Below, in pieces: positions 43,540 through 52,361 of a stretch of 64,000 nucleotides of DNA. The notes beneath the pieces are model-generated. The model was not told the origin of the DNA. It searched no databases and saw only the letters and a list, made by a program, of their open reading frames with translations. Each line of letters begins with the position of its first letter. Within the stretch, counting starts at the first letter, position 1. The position numbers and the translations under genes were made by a program. The stretch spans positions 121,303 to 185,302 of the forward strand of contig JAEZRP010000006.1 of NCBI GenBank assembly GCA_023444095.1, in the 5' to 3' direction. This DNA is from Bacillota bacterium. Lineage in GTDB: Bacteria > Bacillota > Clostridia > Christensenellales > Aristaeellaceae.

Positions 43540-44727
43540 ATGCTGTACTGTTCAAATTGCCAGAGGTTGACGGAGGACGACTGTCCGAACTGTGGAAAAA
43601 AGGCGAGGAAGCTGCGCGAGGTACGGGAGCGCGACCCGGTGCACTTTTTCACCGGCGACTACATCCAGACCTCGATGGTCGAGCCGCTATTGGAGGAAAG
43701 CGAGATTCCCCATTCCAAGATAGGCGCGCATGGCGCGGCGCTCTCCACGCTGACGGGCAACTATCTCGAGCAGTACATGCTCTTTGTCCCCTACGCGGCG
43801 TATGAGCGCGCCGTCTGGCTCGTTGCGGGTACGTTCGGCGCGGACGAAGGGCTCATGCGCGGCATGAGTACGCTCGGCGTCGACCTCGACGCTCCCACGG
43901 AAGAGCCGAACCCGAACGCGGACAGGGCGCGCGTCGAGGCACAATACGCCGTCCCGGACAGGCACGACATCCGGCGCGCGCTTCATGCCCGGTTCAACAT
44001 CGCGGACATTCCCTACTCCGACTGGCTGCTCGACCGGCTCGGTCTCGCGCCCGGCATGCGGGTTCTCGACATCGGCTGCGGAAGCGGCGACCTTTGGGCG
44101 TATCGTCCCCTGCCGGACGACCTCTTCATCACGATGGCCGACGCGAGCACGGGCATGATCGATGCCGCACGGGAGCGAACGAAAAACGTCGCGAACGCGC
44201 GCTTTGAGTTCATCCGGGCGGATGCCTGCGAAATGCCGTTTGAGGACGCAACCTACGACATGGTGCTGGCTTCCCACATGCTCTTTCACGTGCCGAATCT
44301 CTATGCCGCGCTTTCCGAGATTGCGCGCGTGCTGAAGCCGGAGGGCCGTCTGTGCGCTACGACCATGTCGAAGACCAACTTGAAGGAAATGTACGCCCTT
44401 GCGGAGCGGCACGGCGTCTTCCTCCCGCAGCCCCCGGATTGCTTCACCATGGAGAAGGGAAAGTCGACCCTCTCCCGGTTTTTCAGGCGCGTGATGCGCG
44501 AGGACTACGAATCGTCCCTCCAGATCACCGAAGCCGAGCCCCTCGTCCGGTACATCCAGTCTATCGACACATTCGGTGTCCAGAACGAGGGGGGCGTCCG
44601 GGCGATGCGCGAGGAGATTCAGCGCCAGATCGACGAAACCGGAAGCTACGACGTCTCGAAGCTCTCCTGCCTGTTCGTCTGCTCGGAAAAGCACGAGGCG
44701 TACGGGGAACGGGAGAGCGAGGAGTAA
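43540..44727 (+). CDS. Zinc-ribbon / DUF2007 / SAM methyltransferase fusion
   Basis: A 395-residue protein with three parts. Residues 1-20: zinc ribbon C-S-N-C...C-P-N-C. Residues 32-98: a DUF2007-like domain (H-F-F-T-G-D-Y-I-Q-T, L-L-E-E-S-E-I-P, F-V-P-Y-A-A-Y-E-R-A). Residues about 140-390: class I methyltransferase with V-L-D-I-G-C-G-S-G-D and D-M-V-L-A-S-H-M-L-F-H-V-P. DUF2007 binds or senses partners in signalling proteins. The methyl acceptor is unknown. AAAGGAG precedes the ATG at 43540; TATAAT is at 43499-43504, in the tail of the preceding terminator. Confidence 0.8.
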   Translation: MLYCSNCQRLTEDDCPNCGKKARKLREVRERDPVHFFTGDYIQTSMVEPLLEESEIPHSKIGAHGAALSTLTGNYLEQYMLFVPYAAYERAVWLVAGTFGADEGLMRGMSTLGVDLDAPTEEPNPNADRARVEAQYAVPDRHDIRRALHARFNIADIPYSDWLLDRLGLAPGMRVLDIGCGSGDLWAYRPLPDDLFITMADASTGMIDAARERTKNVANARFEFIRADACEMPFEDATYDMVLASHMLFHVPNLYAALSEIARVLKPEGRLCATTMSKTNLKEMYALAERHGVFLPQPPDCFTMEKGKSTLSRFFRRVMREDYESSLQITEAEPLVRYIQSIDTFGVQNEGGVRAMREEIQRQIDETGSYDVSKLSCLFVCSEKHEAYGERESEE

Positions 44728-45063
44728 CGCCGGACCGGGGGCGCTGCCCCCGGTCCCCCGTTCAAGGACAATGCCCGTTCAAAATTCCATGCAGGGAAAT
44801 GAATATCAGATTGTTCGTCGATGCCCCGGGGAGAAAACCCCGGGGCATCGAATCCGCAATTTCGACCGTCAGGGGATGGGCCCACGGATGGACGACGGGT
44901 CAAGTTAGAATACCTTCCAGCAAGGGATTCGCAAGGGCGCCGGCCCTTGGAGGTTGGCTTGCCTTTGGCAAACCAAGTCGCTTCGCGAGCGCGTGGATCG
45001 ATTTGAGAATACAATCCACGCGCCGCTGGGAGCGCCAGCGCCCTCGCCGTCCCTCCGTTCTCT
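44728..45063. repeat. 336-bp non-coding spacer with six consecutive hairpins
   Basis: No gene is seen between two convergent genes. Stems: GGACCGGGGGC/GCCCCCGGTCC (44732-44756, 3-base loop); a perfect 14-bp stem starting TCGATGCCCCGGGG (44818-44851, loop AGAAAA); CAAGGGC/GCCCTTG (44932-44949); TTGGCTTGCC/GGCAAACCAA with one mismatch (about 44953-44975); GCGCGTGGAT/ATCCACGCGC (44989-45023); CGCTGG/CCAGCG (45024-45040). T tracts are absent. It could be a structured non-coding RNA, a stack of transcript ends, or an array of palindromic repeats. Confidence 0.65.
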
Positions 45064-46041
45064 TCACTCCCCCGGATAGAGAAAGTTGTTCGCGCGGCGG
45101 ATGTCGGTCATGATCTTCATGAGATTGATCGTCTCGTTCAGCGCCATGACGCAGGACTCGGTCAGGCCGCGCCGGATGCAGTCGGCGGCGTGAACAAACT
45201 GGTGGTGGTGACCTTCCGTCTCAGGCGGGAACTCGAGGATCTCGGTCTCGCGCCCGCGCGCGATCTCAAGGCGCGTGGCATGCCAGAAATCGGGGATGTC
45301 CACCCGCGCCAGCGTGCCGAAGACGGTCATCCTGGAATCTCCATTCACGTCCACGCCGCACATGAGCTGCGCTGTCGCGCCGGAATCGTAGCGGAACTGG
45401 GCGACGGTGCGCGCGTCAACGCCGGAGGGCGCCATGACGCATGTTCCGTTCACGCAGACCGGAGCGTCCCCGAGCAGCATGGCGATCATCGAGAGCGGAT
45501 AGATGCCCACGTCCAGAAGCGCGCCGCCCGCGAGATGCGGGGCGTAGACGCGGCTCTCCGGGTCGAAGCGCGCGGCGTAGGCAAAGTCCGCAACCGCATG
45601 CCGGATCTCCCCCAGCGCGCCTCCCTCGGCCAGCTCACGGAGCTTGACCATCGCGGGCATGAAGCGCGTCCACATGGCCTCCATGAGGAAAAGTCCCTTC
45701 TCCCGCGCGAGCGCCGCCATCTCGGCCGCCTGCCGGTCGTTCAGCGCGAACGCTTTCTCGCAGATCACATGCTTCCCGCGCGCGAGGCAGGCCATCACCT
45801 GCTCATGGTGCAGACTGTGCGGCGTCGCGACGTAGACGAGCTCCACTTCGGGGCATTCGAGCAGCTCCTCGTAGCTCCCGAACGCGCGCGCCGCGCCGTA
45901 CTTCGCCTTCGCCTCCTCCGCGCGCGCCAAGTCCCGCGCGGCGACCGCGTAGAGCGCGCAGTTTTCCGCGTTCGGAAAGCCCGCCATGACCCTCTGAAAG
46001 ATGCTCCCCAAGCCCAGAACTCCGACTTTAACCTTCTCCAT
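45064..46041 (-). CDS. Gfo/Idh/MocA family oxidoreductase
   Basis: A 325-residue NAD(P)-dependent dehydrogenase. The Rossmann motif is G-L-G-S-I-F near 10-15; the catalytic lysine motif reads C-E-K-A-F-A-L-N near 94 (usually E-K-P); A-G-G-A-L-L-D-V-G-I-Y carries the family H/Y-type C-terminal catalytic segment. It resembles dihydrodiol dehydrogenase/ xylose dehydrogenase-like members. The substrate is a sugar or cyclitol derivative, not identifiable here. GGGAGG precedes the ATG; it diverges from the DUF1848 gene. Confidence 0.9.
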   Translation of the reverse strand: MEKVKVGVLGLGSIFQRVMAGFPNAENCALYAVAARDLARAEEAKAKYGAARAFGSYEELLECPEVELVYVATPHSLHHEQVMACLARGKHVICEKAFALNDRQAAEMAALAREKGLFLMEAMWTRFMPAMVKLRELAEGGALGEIRHAVADFAYAARFDPESRVYAPHLAGGALLDVGIYPLSMIAMLLGDAPVCVNGTCVMAPSGVDARTVAQFRYDSGATAQLMCGVDVNGDSRMTVFGTLARVDIPDFWHATRLEIARGRETEILEFPPETEGHHHQFVHAADCIRRGLTESCVMALNETINLMKIMTDIRRANNFLYPGE

Positions 46042-46055
46042 GCGTGCCTCCCGCC

Positions 46056-46084
46056 TTGACAGGCCGTATTCTCCGGGTTATGAT
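46056..46084 (+). promoter_or_regulatory. Promoter immediately upstream of the DUF1848 gene
   Basis: TTGACA, 17-base spacer, TATGAT. The -10 ends 6 bases before the ATG at 46091, so transcription would start at or next to the start codon. Confidence 0.72.
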
Positions 46085-46090
46085 TGGATC

Positions 46091-46921
46091 ATGATTATCA
46101 GCGCGAGCAGACGAACCGATCTCCCCGCGTTCTACGCGGACTGGCTCTTCTCCCGGATCGAGAAGGGCTTTGTCGACGTGCGAAATCCCATGAACGCCGC
46201 GCAGATCCGCCGCGTGAGCCTGCGCCCGGAGGACGTCGACTGCTTCGTGTTCTGGACGAAGGATCCCGCGCCGATGCTTCCTCTGCTATCTCGCCTCGAG
46301 GGTTACGACTACTACTTCCAGTTCACGCTCAACGGCTACGGCCCGGAGATCGAGCCGCGCGTGCCTCCGCTCGGAGCGCGGATCGAGACCCTCAAGCGGC
46401 TCTCCGGCGAGATCGGCCCCGCGCGCGTCGTCTGGCGGTACGATCCGATCCTCCTGACGCCGCGCTATGGCGCGCGCTTCCACGCGGACATGTTCGCTCG
46501 CATCGCGGGAGAACTTGCAGGGCGCGTCGAACGCGTCACGATCAGCTTCATCGATTACTATAAAAAAATCGAAAAAAACTGGCACAGGCTCGGGATGCGC
46601 GAGCCCGCGCCGGACGAAGTGGAACTGATCGCGCGCGCGATCGCTACTGCCGCGGCGGAAAGCGGGATGACGCCGCTTTCGTGCGCCGAGAAGCTGAACC
46701 TCGCACCCTACGGGATATTGCCCGGCGCGTGCGTCGATCCCGCGCTCGTCGAGCGGATCACCGGGCGCGTCCAGCCCGCCCGCCGCGCCAAGGCCCAAAG
46801 GCCGCTGTGCGGCTGCGCGGAGAGCGCCGACATCGGCGCGTACGACACCTGCGCGCATGGCTGCGCTTACTGCTACGCGAACCGCTCCGATCTTGCCGCG
46901 CCGTACAAGGAAATCATCTAA
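46091..46921 (+). CDS. DUF1848 protein (putative radical SAM-like)
   Basis: A 276-residue cytosolic protein. I-S-A-S-R-R-T-D-L-P-A-F-Y at the N-terminus and R-N-P-M-N, F-W-T-K-D-P-A-P-M are conserved in DUF1848. The C-terminus has C-A-H-G-C-A-Y-C, Cys254, Cys258 and Cys261, a C-x3-C-x2-C cluster motif placed at the end rather than the start of the chain, with further Cys in C-G-C. Some annotations call this family SplB-like. Function unknown. The start has no ribosome site and sits at the predicted transcript start. Its stop overlaps the NlpC gene stop by 4 bp (convergent). Confidence 0.82.
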   Translation: MIISASRRTDLPAFYADWLFSRIEKGFVDVRNPMNAAQIRRVSLRPEDVDCFVFWTKDPAPMLPLLSRLEGYDYYFQFTLNGYGPEIEPRVPPLGARIETLKRLSGEIGPARVVWRYDPILLTPRYGARFHADMFARIAGELAGRVERVTISFIDYYKKIEKNWHRLGMREPAPDEVELIARAIATAAAESGMTPLSCAEKLNLAPYGILPGACVDPALVERITGRVQPARRAKAQRPLCGCAESADIGAYDTCAHGCAYCYANRSDLAAPYKEII

Positions 46922-47913
46922 TCGAGGATCCGCAGTCCCCAGGAGAACGCCTCGCTGTAATAGCCGGAAGACAGATTCGAGATGATCACCTCTTCCCCGC
47001 TGGAGGAGGCGTGAATGAAGTAACCGGAGCCGAGGTAGATTCCTGTGTGGTCGCTCAAATCCTTGTCGCCCTCGTTGGTATCAAAGACGACCACGTCGCC
47101 GCGCTTGAGGTCCGAGCTGTCATCGATTTGGGTATAAGAGGAATCGTAGCCCTGCGCATACGCGCTCGCCTCGAGCGAAACGCCGGCCTTTGAATAGCAA
47201 TACCGCGTCAGCCCCGCGCAATCGTAGCTCTTGGGCGGTTTGGGGGACGAGGAATACGGCTTTCCGAGCTGATTCTGCGCCACGTAGATGGCGTATTCAA
47301 TTTTTTTGGCGTTGCTGAGGGAGGACGAATAGGAGGATTGACTGGATTTGAGGCTCGAGGGCATCTTCGAATCCCCGCTCGCGCCGCCGGACGGTTTGGC
47401 ATCCGCCGTTTCGGCCGAGGATGGCTTTTTCGCCGAGAGCGCGGACTTTTTGATGTAGCCGGCAGCCGAGCCGGACTTGTTCTCGACGAGATAATAGTCG
47501 CCGCACTTTCCGGCCACGTAGACGACGTTCCCGCGCGAGAGGGTGCAGAGCTTCTTTGACGAGGAGGACGGCAGCGCGTAGACCGCGTAACTGCCCTTCG
47601 AATACGCCTTGATCCGCTTCTGCGAGTTCAGGTACTTGAACTGCGCGTATCCGGTATGTCCCTTGTAGCGGATCTTCGTCCAGTCGCCCGAATAGGCGAC
47701 CACCGTGACCTCCGTGCCGCTTTTGAGCGTCCCCAGCTTCTTTGCGGAGGTGGAGGGAGACGCGTAAACCGGCATGGAGGTTTTATAGACATTTGCCTTG
47801 AACGAGGCGAGCGCGGTTCCCGAGAGCGCCGAGAGTGCAACGATGAGCGCGAGGAGCCGCACAGTCAATCGCAGGATCGATTCAGCATGCTTCGCTTTTG
47901 GCATCATCCTCAT
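46918..47913 (-). CDS. Secreted SH3-domain NlpC/P60 peptidoglycan hydrolase
   Basis: A 331-residue exported protein. Signal peptide (about 1-36, A-L-A-S), two bacterial SH3 domains (about 38-95 and 100-158), a Ser/Lys-rich linker and a C-terminal NlpC/P60 domain with Cys232 (Y-D-C-A-G-L), His289 (S-D-H-T-G-I) and His301. It cleaves D-Glu/diaminopimelate stem peptides. The ATG at 47913 follows AAGGCGG; later in-frame ATGs sit on top of GAGG. A promoter lies upstream. Confidence 0.9.
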   Translation of the reverse strand: MRMMPKAKHAESILRLTVRLLALIVALSALSGTALASFKANVYKTSMPVYASPSTSAKKLGTLKSGTEVTVVAYSGDWTKIRYKGHTGYAQFKYLNSQKRIKAYSKGSYAVYALPSSSSKKLCTLSRGNVVYVAGKCGDYYLVENKSGSAAGYIKKSALSAKKPSSAETADAKPSGGASGDSKMPSSLKSSQSSYSSSLSNAKKIEYAIYVAQNQLGKPYSSSPKPPKSYDCAGLTRYCYSKAGVSLEASAYAQGYDSSYTQIDDSSDLKRGDVVVFDTNEGDKDLSDHTGIYLGSGYFIHASSSGEEVIISNLSSGYYSEAFSWGLRILD

Positions 47914-47943
47914 CTACACCGCCTTGTCGCTATGATTTTTTCT

Positions 47944-47972
47944 ATTATATGCCAAATATGTAAATTTCGCAA
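47944..47972 (-). promoter_or_regulatory. Promoter of the NlpC/P60 gene
   Basis: Minus strand TTGCGA, 17-base spacer, TATAAT, in an AT-rich stretch. Confidence 0.65.
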
Positions 47973-48079
47973 TGGCTTTGCGCATTCTTTTTTCATAATT
48001 ATGCCATTCCGGCATCATTCCGTATTGTTTTTGTCTTAATTGGTGGAAAGCGGTCGATTCCCGACGAAAGTGTGCGGCG

Positions 48080-48111
48080 TTCATATTCAATTCATATGGA
48101 GCGGGTAAAAT
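48080..48111 (+). promoter_or_regulatory. Direct repeats and -10 before the ABC exporter: possible response-regulator site
   Basis: TTCATAT occurs at 48080-48086 and 48091-48097, an 11-base period, followed by TAAAAT at 48106-48111. No -35 is present. This layout is typical of OmpR/PhoB-type activators. No two-component system is encoded in the window. Confidence 0.5.
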
Positions 48112-48138
48112 GAACCCATACGATTGGAGGCGGAAGCT

Positions 48139-50706
48139 TTGCTGACCTTAAAGGGAATCACAAAAAAATATAGCTTGGGCACAAATCAAATCGACGCGCT
48201 CTGGGGCATCGACCTATCGTTTCGGGACAGCGAATTTGTATCCGTGCTCGGACCCTCGGGCTGCGGAAAGACCACTCTTTTAAACATCATCGGCGGACTC
48301 GACCGGTACACCGAGGGCGAAATGAGCATCAACGGCGTGCCGACGAAGCACTACACGGACGCGGACTGGGACAGCTACCGAAACAAGGCGGTCGGCTTCG
48401 TGTTTCAGACCTACAACCTTATCCCCCACCAGACGGTCCTCTCGAACGTCGAACTCGCGCTGACGCTCTCGGGCGTCTCCCGTGCGGAGCGAAAAAAACG
48501 CGCCATCGCGGTGCTCGAGCAGGTGGGACTCGGCGACCAGATCAATAAAAAGCCCAACCAGATGTCCGGCGGGCAGATGCAGCGCGTCGCGATCGCCCGC
48601 GCGCTCGTCAACGACCCGGATATCTTGCTCGCGGACGAGCCGACGGGCGCACTGGACTCCGAGACGAGCGTGCAGGTCATGGACCTCATGCGTGAGATTG
48701 CGAAGGACAGGCTCGTCGTCATGGTGACGCACAACCCGGAACTCGCGGACCGCTATTCGACGCGCATCATCCGGCTCCTCGACGGGCGCGTGACGAGCGA
48801 CACAAACCCGTTCATCCCAGCCGAAGCGCCCGAGAAAAAGCCCGCGCACCGCAGGCGCACCTCGATGCGGTTCACGACCGCGCTCTCCCTGAGCCTGAAC
48901 AACCTCATGACCAAGAAGGCGCGCACGTTTCTGACCTCGTTCGCGGGCAGCATCGGCATCATCGGCATCGCGCTCATCCTCGCGCTCTCGAGCGGCATCC
49001 AGAATTACATCGACCGCGTCGAAGAGGACACGCTCTCGAGCTATCCCATCGAGATCGACCGCCAGTCGGTCGACATGTCGGGTTTTTTCAGGAGTATGAT
49101 GGACGCCCACCCGGACGAGAGCGCGGCGGACGACGGCCTGGTCCACGCGAGCAATCGGATGGGTCAGATGCTCTCCGCCATGCAGTCGCAGGTCACGTCG
49201 AACGACACCGCGGCCTTTAAGGCGTACCTCGACGAGAGGGAGGGCGACCTTGCCCGGCTCGCGAGCGACGTCAAATACACATACGGCACGACGCTTCGCG
49301 CGTACCGCGCGGACGGGGACGGCGCGTATTTCCAGGTCAACCCGCCCACTGTTTACCAGTCGATGGGCCTTTCAAACGAGCTTTCCTCGTTTTACACCTC
49401 GACGGGCGCGATGGACGTGTGGAACGAGCTCATCGACAACCGCCCGCTTCTGAACGCGCAGTACGATGTGATCGCCGGGCGGATGCCGGAGCGCTACGAC
49501 GAAGTGGTCCTGATCGTCGACAGCTCCAATCGCATCAACGACTACGCGCTCTACGCGCTGGGCCTCATGGATCAAGGAGCGCTTTCAAAGCTTCTTCAGT
49601 CCTACGCGACGGGCGAGACGGTCGAAATCGAGGACGTCGCTTACACGTACGACGAGCTCTTGTCTCTGCGCTTCAAGCTGATCGCGGAGCCCGACTTTTA
49701 CGAAAAACAGGACGGCGCGTGGGTCGACAGGACGGGCGACGCCGCCTACATGCAGTCCGCGGTCGCGATGGGCGAGGACATCCGGGTCGTCGGCATCCTT
49801 CGCCCGAACGAAGAGGCCGTGAACGCCTCCGCCGCGGGGACCATCGGCTATACTTCTCTTCTGACCGAGCACGTCATCGACCGGATCGCGGCTTCCGACA
49901 TCGTGACGGCGCAGCTCGCCGACCCGGAGACGGACGTCTTTACGGGCCTCCCCTTCCGCGCGCCGTCCGGGGAATTCGACCCTTCGACGCTCACGCAGGC
50001 GCAGCTTTCGTACTACAACGCGCTCACAGGCGCGGAGAAGGAAGCCGTCGCGCGAAACTACGCGGGGACCGTGGCGTCGACCTCGACTTACGAGGAAAAC
50101 CTCGCGGCGCTCGGCGTCGCAGACAAGTCAACGCCCGAGAAAATCCTCATCTACCCGAAGGATTTCGAGGCGAAGGCGAAGATCGCGGACATGATCGGGG
50201 CGTATAACGACGAGCAGAGCGCCGCCGGAAACGAAGCGGGCGTCATTCAGTACACCGACTACGTCGAGCTCATCATGTCGTCCGTCAACACCATCATCAA
50301 CGCCATCAGCTATGTTCTGATCGCGTTCGTGGCGATTGCGCTGTTCGTCTCGTCCATCATGATCGGGATCATCACCTACATCTCCGTGCTTGAGCGCACC
50401 AAGGAGATCGGCATCCTGCGCTCCATCGGCGCTTCCAAGCGCGACATCGCGCGGGTGTTTAACGCTGAGACGCTCATCGTGGGCTTCGTCGCGGGCACGC
50501 TTGGCATCCTCGTCTCACTCGTTCTCACCCTGCCGATCAACGCGCTGATTCAGCATCTGGCGGACATCTCCGGCGTGGCGCGGCTGCCCGTCCTCGGCGC
50601 GCTGATTCTCGTCGCGATCTCCATGTTCCTAACCTGGATCGCGGGCCTTATCCCTTCCGGCCTCGCCTCCCGCAAGGACCCCGTTGTGGCGCTGCGCACG
50701 GAATAA
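48139..50706 (+). CDS. MacB-like ABC transporter with ATPase and FtsX permease in one chain
   Basis: An 855-residue fusion. ATPase (1-220): Walker A G-P-S-G-C-G-K-T, signature M-S-G-G-Q, Walker B I-L-L-A-D-E-P-T-G-A-L-D. The permease has one helix near 275-295, a large extracellular domain (about 300-715) and three C-terminal helices with the FtsX motif E-R-T-K-E-I-G-I-L-R-S-I-G-A. It is a mechanotransmission-type transporter for export of peptides, antibiotics or lipoproteins; normal versions have the ATPase as a separate gene. The start is TTG at 48139 because GGAGG lies seven bases upstream; a TTG at 48124 has none. Confidence 0.88.
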   Translation: MLTLKGITKKYSLGTNQIDALWGIDLSFRDSEFVSVLGPSGCGKTTLLNIIGGLDRYTEGEMSINGVPTKHYTDADWDSYRNKAVGFVFQTYNLIPHQTVLSNVELALTLSGVSRAERKKRAIAVLEQVGLGDQINKKPNQMSGGQMQRVAIARALVNDPDILLADEPTGALDSETSVQVMDLMREIAKDRLVVMVTHNPELADRYSTRIIRLLDGRVTSDTNPFIPAEAPEKKPAHRRRTSMRFTTALSLSLNNLMTKKARTFLTSFAGSIGIIGIALILALSSGIQNYIDRVEEDTLSSYPIEIDRQSVDMSGFFRSMMDAHPDESAADDGLVHASNRMGQMLSAMQSQVTSNDTAAFKAYLDEREGDLARLASDVKYTYGTTLRAYRADGDGAYFQVNPPTVYQSMGLSNELSSFYTSTGAMDVWNELIDNRPLLNAQYDVIAGRMPERYDEVVLIVDSSNRINDYALYALGLMDQGALSKLLQSYATGETVEIEDVAYTYDELLSLRFKLIAEPDFYEKQDGAWVDRTGDAAYMQSAVAMGEDIRVVGILRPNEEAVNASAAGTIGYTSLLTEHVIDRIAASDIVTAQLADPETDVFTGLPFRAPSGEFDPSTLTQAQLSYYNALTGAEKEAVARNYAGTVASTSTYEENLAALGVADKSTPEKILIYPKDFEAKAKIADMIGAYNDEQSAAGNEAGVIQYTDYVELIMSSVNTIINAISYVLIAFVAIALFVSSIMIGIITYISVLERTKEIGILRSIGASKRDIARVFNAETLIVGFVAGTLGILVSLVLTLPINALIQHLADISGVARLPVLGALILVAISMFLTWIAGLIPSGLASRKDPVVALRTE

Positions 50707-50743
50707 ACCCGGACCCTCCCGTCGAACGCGCCGTTAAACCTGC

Positions 50744-50782
50744 CGCGTGGGCGTCATTTCCATTGACGCCCACGCGCTTTTT
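50744..50782 (+). terminator. Terminator after the ABC exporter
   Basis: Stem of 13 bp starting CGCGTGGGCGTCA (50744-50756) with TGACGCCCACGCG (50764-50776), 7-base loop, then CTTTTT. The right arm also holds the -35 of the next promoter. Confidence 0.88.
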
Positions 50783-50792
50783 ATGCTACAAT
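50763..50792 (+). promoter_or_regulatory. Promoter of the dinB operon, overlapping a terminator
   Basis: TTGACG, 18-base spacer, TACAAT; TTGACG is part of the terminator stem. No SOS/LexA box (GAAC-N4-GTTC) is seen. Confidence 0.6.
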
Positions 50793-50840
50793 CCCATCAT
50801 AGAACAGATGTTCGATTCGCATGGCGGGAGGCGCTTTTGG

Positions 50841-52079
50841 ATGGACAGGACGATCTTGCACGTAGACTGCAACTCGTTCTACGTTTCGTGTGAAATGTCG
50901 GAGGACCCGTCCCTTCGCGGGAAGGCCGTCGTCGTGGGCGGCGACGTGGAGGCGCGCCACGGAATCGTGCTGGCCAAGAGTGAGAAGGCCAAGGCTGCCG
51001 GGATCAAGACGGCGGACACGATCGGCGAGGCGAAGAGGCGCTGTCCGAACCTCATCATCGTACCGCCCAACTATCAGCTGTACATGCGCGTCTCGCGCGA
51101 GGTGCGGGACATTCTCGGGGATTACTCGGGCCACGTCGAACCTTTCGGCATCGACGAAGCCTGGGTCGGCCTCGGAACGGACACCATCGAACAGGGCGCG
51201 CGGCTCGCCGATGAGATTCGCCGCCGTACCTGGGAGGAGCTTGGGATCACGACGTCTGTGGGCGTCGCCGACAACAAGATCATGGCGAAGCTTGGCAGCG
51301 ACTACAAAAAGCCCGACGCGACCACCGTGATCGCTCCGGAGGACTATCGAAAGATCGTCTGGCCGCTGCCCGTAGGGGAACTCCTCGGCGCGGGCGGCGC
51401 CACGCGGGCGAGATTGGAGCGCGTCGGCATCTTCACGATCGGCGCGCTCGCGGAAGCGGACCCCGAGAACCTCAGGCGCATGCTCGGCGTGAACGGCGTC
51501 CTTCTCTGGCAGTACGCCAACGGCCTTGACCACTCCCCCGTCGCCCGCACCGGCGACGTTCCGGACGTCGAAAGTATCTCGCACAGCACCACGACGCCCC
51601 ACGACCTCTGCGACGAGGAACAGGTCAGGCGCACGTACTGGGTGCTCTCGGAGGCCGTGGCGGCGCGGCTTCGGGAACTGCGCCTGTGCGCGCGCACCAT
51701 CCAGATCCAGGTCCGGGACAACGCCCTCTACTCGTTCGAGCGGCAGACGAAAATCAAGCGCCCGTCCAACCTCGCCTCCGAGATCATCCAGACGGCGATG
51801 GCGCTTTTTCGGGCCAATTACGACCTGAGCCGTCAGAAGCCCCTGCGCTCGGTGGGCGTGCGCTGCGCGGACGTGGAGACGGAGGACGGCTGCGTGCAGC
51901 TTTCGATGTTCGAGGACGAGCGCCGCCGCGTGAGTCAGGAGGCGCTCGAGCGCGCCATCGACGCCATCCGCGCGCGGTTCGGCCCCACCGCCATCCGACG
52001 CGCGTCTCTGCTCGAGGACAGGAGCGTGGCGGCCCATTTCGGGGAGACGCAGGCACTCAGGCCCTTCGGGCGATTCTGA
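50841..52079 (+). CDS. dinB: Y-family DNA polymerase (DinB/UmuC type)
   Basis: A 412-residue translesion polymerase. Catalytic acids Asp9 (H-V-D-C-N-S-F-Y), Asp105 and Glu106 (G-I-D-E-A-W). The G-V-A-D-N-K-I-M-A-K-L segment is the conserved palm helix. HhH motifs of the thumb (G-A-G-G-A-T, I-G-A-L-A) follow. The beta-clamp motif Q-L-S-M-F is at 353-357. It copies damaged DNA with low fidelity. The ATG at 50841 follows GGGAGG by 9 bases. The W in D-E-A-W is typical of Gram-positive UvrX/YqjW relatives. Two small genes follow in the same operon. Confidence 0.92.
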   Translation: MDRTILHVDCNSFYVSCEMSEDPSLRGKAVVVGGDVEARHGIVLAKSEKAKAAGIKTADTIGEAKRRCPNLIIVPPNYQLYMRVSREVRDILGDYSGHVEPFGIDEAWVGLGTDTIEQGARLADEIRRRTWEELGITTSVGVADNKIMAKLGSDYKKPDATTVIAPEDYRKIVWPLPVGELLGAGGATRARLERVGIFTIGALAEADPENLRRMLGVNGVLLWQYANGLDHSPVARTGDVPDVESISHSTTTPHDLCDEEQVRRTYWVLSEAVAARLRELRLCARTIQIQVRDNALYSFERQTKIKRPSNLASEIIQTAMALFRANYDLSRQKPLRSVGVRCADVETEDGCVQLSMFEDERRRVSQEALERAIDAIRARFGPTAIRRASLLEDRSVAAHFGETQALRPFGRF

Positions 52080-52094
52080 TAAGGAGGCTTCGGC

Positions 52095-52361
52095 ATGTGG
52101 AGCAAGGTGTATCTGACCGTATTGGCGGAGCATCGGCTGGACGGTACGGTGCTCCCCCGCGCGCTTTACTGGGCGGACGGCCGGAAATATGAGATCGACC
52201 GCGTCAAGGATTTCAAGCCCTGCGCCGCGAAAATGACGGGCGGACACGGGTTCAGGTACACGGCCATGATCGGCGGACGGGAGCGGTATCTGTTCCGCGA
52301 GGGTGACCGCTGGTTCGTCGAATGCGAGGGTCCGGAGATTTCAGACGGCGAGGGCGTGTGA
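52095..52361 (+). CDS. Small unknown protein downstream of dinB
   Basis: An 88-residue protein with a strong AAGGAGG site. It has L-Y-W-A-D-G-R-K-Y-E-I-D-R-V and G-G-R-E-R-Y-L-F-R-E-G-D-R-W-F-V-E, predicting an all-beta small barrel; no Cys clusters, no membrane helix. I recall similar short proteins beside Y-family polymerases in Firmicutes but no function. A role as a polymerase accessory or nucleic-acid binder is inference from position. Confidence 0.65.
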   Translation: MWSKVYLTVLAEHRLDGTVLPRALYWADGRKYEIDRVKDFKPCAAKMTGGHGFRYTAMIGGRERYLFREGDRWFVECEGPEISDGEGV

